NCBI GenBank assembly: GCA_013812565.1
Contig: JACCTF010000601.1
Coordinates: forward strand, 1 to 7,755
Source of the DNA: Pyrinomonadaceae bacterium
GTDB taxonomy: Bacteria > Acidobacteriota > Blastocatellia > Pyrinomonadales > Pyrinomonadaceae
Direction: 5' to 3'
DNA: 7,755 nucleotides
The translations under genes were made by a program, and so were the position numbers. A model generated the notes under the pieces. That model saw only the letters and a program-made list of their open reading frames with translations, had not been told where the DNA came from and made no database searches. This document shows, piece by piece, positions 7,272-7,755 of the stretch (position 1 is its first letter; each line of letters starts with the position of its first letter).

Positions 7272-7755
7272 ATGACAAGCACGCCTGACATGGCTTCCTG
7301 TTTTAGATCTTTTGAGGAGCGAAGCGAACTGCTTCCGCTAAGCCCGTTCTATGCCCTCAGCTACCACTTCGGGATGCTCTTGGGGGTGGACGATTTCGAA
7401 ACCGAGCAAGCTTATCATCGAGCCAAGATGCGGCTGCACAACAGTTGGCTTCATCGTGAAGGCGTGATCTGGGGTTTTGATGTGCGACTGGAGCAGGCGA
7501 GCGGAGAGGTGCGTGTGCTGCCCGGTCTCGCCGTTGATCCGGCCGGACGTGAGTTGCATCTGGAGACGGACGCCTGCGTCAACGTCGGCCAGTGGTTTGA
7601 AGCTCACCGCCGCGACCCCGATTTTACCGTCACCGAAATTGAGAACGGCTTTCAGTTTGACGCGCATGTGGTGATCCGCTTCAAAGCCTGTTTGACCCGC
7701 CAGGTTCCGGCGCTGATGGAACCCTGCGCCGAATCAGGCAGCGACACCGCTTACT
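7272..7755 (+). CDS. Conserved eCIS-neighbourhood protein, 3' end outside window
   Basis: ATG 7272 opens a frame without a stop to the window end (161 full codons), preceded by GAAGGAG. It begins MTSTPDMASCFRSFEERSEL, then FYALSYHFGMLLGVDDFETE, AYHRAKMRLHNSWLHREGV, IWGFDVRL, and then a beta-rich stretch EVRVLPGLAVDPAGRELHLE. The pattern FxGMLLxxxDFxxEQxYHxxKxRLHNxxLHxxGVxxGxxV followed by VxPGLAxDxxGREL is one I associate with conserved uncharacterised proteins encoded near eCIS/phage-tail-like loci that also carry gpI-like and gpJ-like baseplate genes; I know no established function. No signal peptide. The motif-rich N-terminus suggests a real, conserved gene and not a chance frame. It may be a structural accessory part of the particle; the missing C-terminus could carry further domains. 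Confidence 0.75.
   Translation, partial: MTSTPDMASCFRSFEERSELLPLSPFYALSYHFGMLLGVDDFETEQAYHRAKMRLHNSWLHREGVIWGFDVRLEQASGEVRVLPGLAVDPAGRELHLETDACVNVGQWFEAHRRDPDFTVTEIENGFQFDAHVVIRFKACLTRQVPALMEPCAESGSDTAY

Overview
The window holds the downstream part of what looks like an extracellular contractile injection system (eCIS, phage-tail-like particle) locus. There are five genes, all on the + strand: a P2 gpI-like baseplate protein (cut by the left edge), a probable eCIS tape-measure-family protein, an Afp15-type AAA+ ATPase, a large cysteine-free coiled-coil protein of unknown function, and the first 161 codons of a conserved-looking protein that runs off the right edge. The order baseplate, tape-measure family, ATPase parallels afp12-afp14-afp15 / pvc12-pvc14-pvc15. 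Tube, sheath, spike and gp25-like genes are not present and would be expected to the left.

Layout: 2-1693 baseplate protein; 3 nt gap; 1697-3208 tape-measure-family protein; 3209-3496 non-coding spacer filled with degenerate 7-bp repeats; 3497-5530 ATPase; 11 nt gap with a strong ribosome binding site; 5542-7095 coiled-coil protein; 7096-7271 second spacer with the same kind of 7-bp repeats; 7272-7755 partial gene with a strong ribosome binding site. The first two genes are probably translationally coupled, as are the third and fourth. The two spacers divide the locus into three blocks. I see no tRNA, rRNA, CRISPR, insertion sequence or convincing terminator.

How the genes may work together (inference from families): the gpI-like protein would sit in the baseplate wedge, the tape-measure-family protein would act in tube length control or assembly, and the ATPase would serve particle assembly or cargo loading. 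The coiled-coil protein and the right-edge protein are the least understood parts; they could be accessory structural parts, chaperones or cargo.

Organism: no taxonomic marker is present. The moderately high GC, frequent eCIS-type genes in environmental bacteria, and spacers made of GTTCGRA/GTCCAAA-like heptads suggest an environmental Gram-negative-type phylum such as Acidobacteriota, but this is a weak guess.
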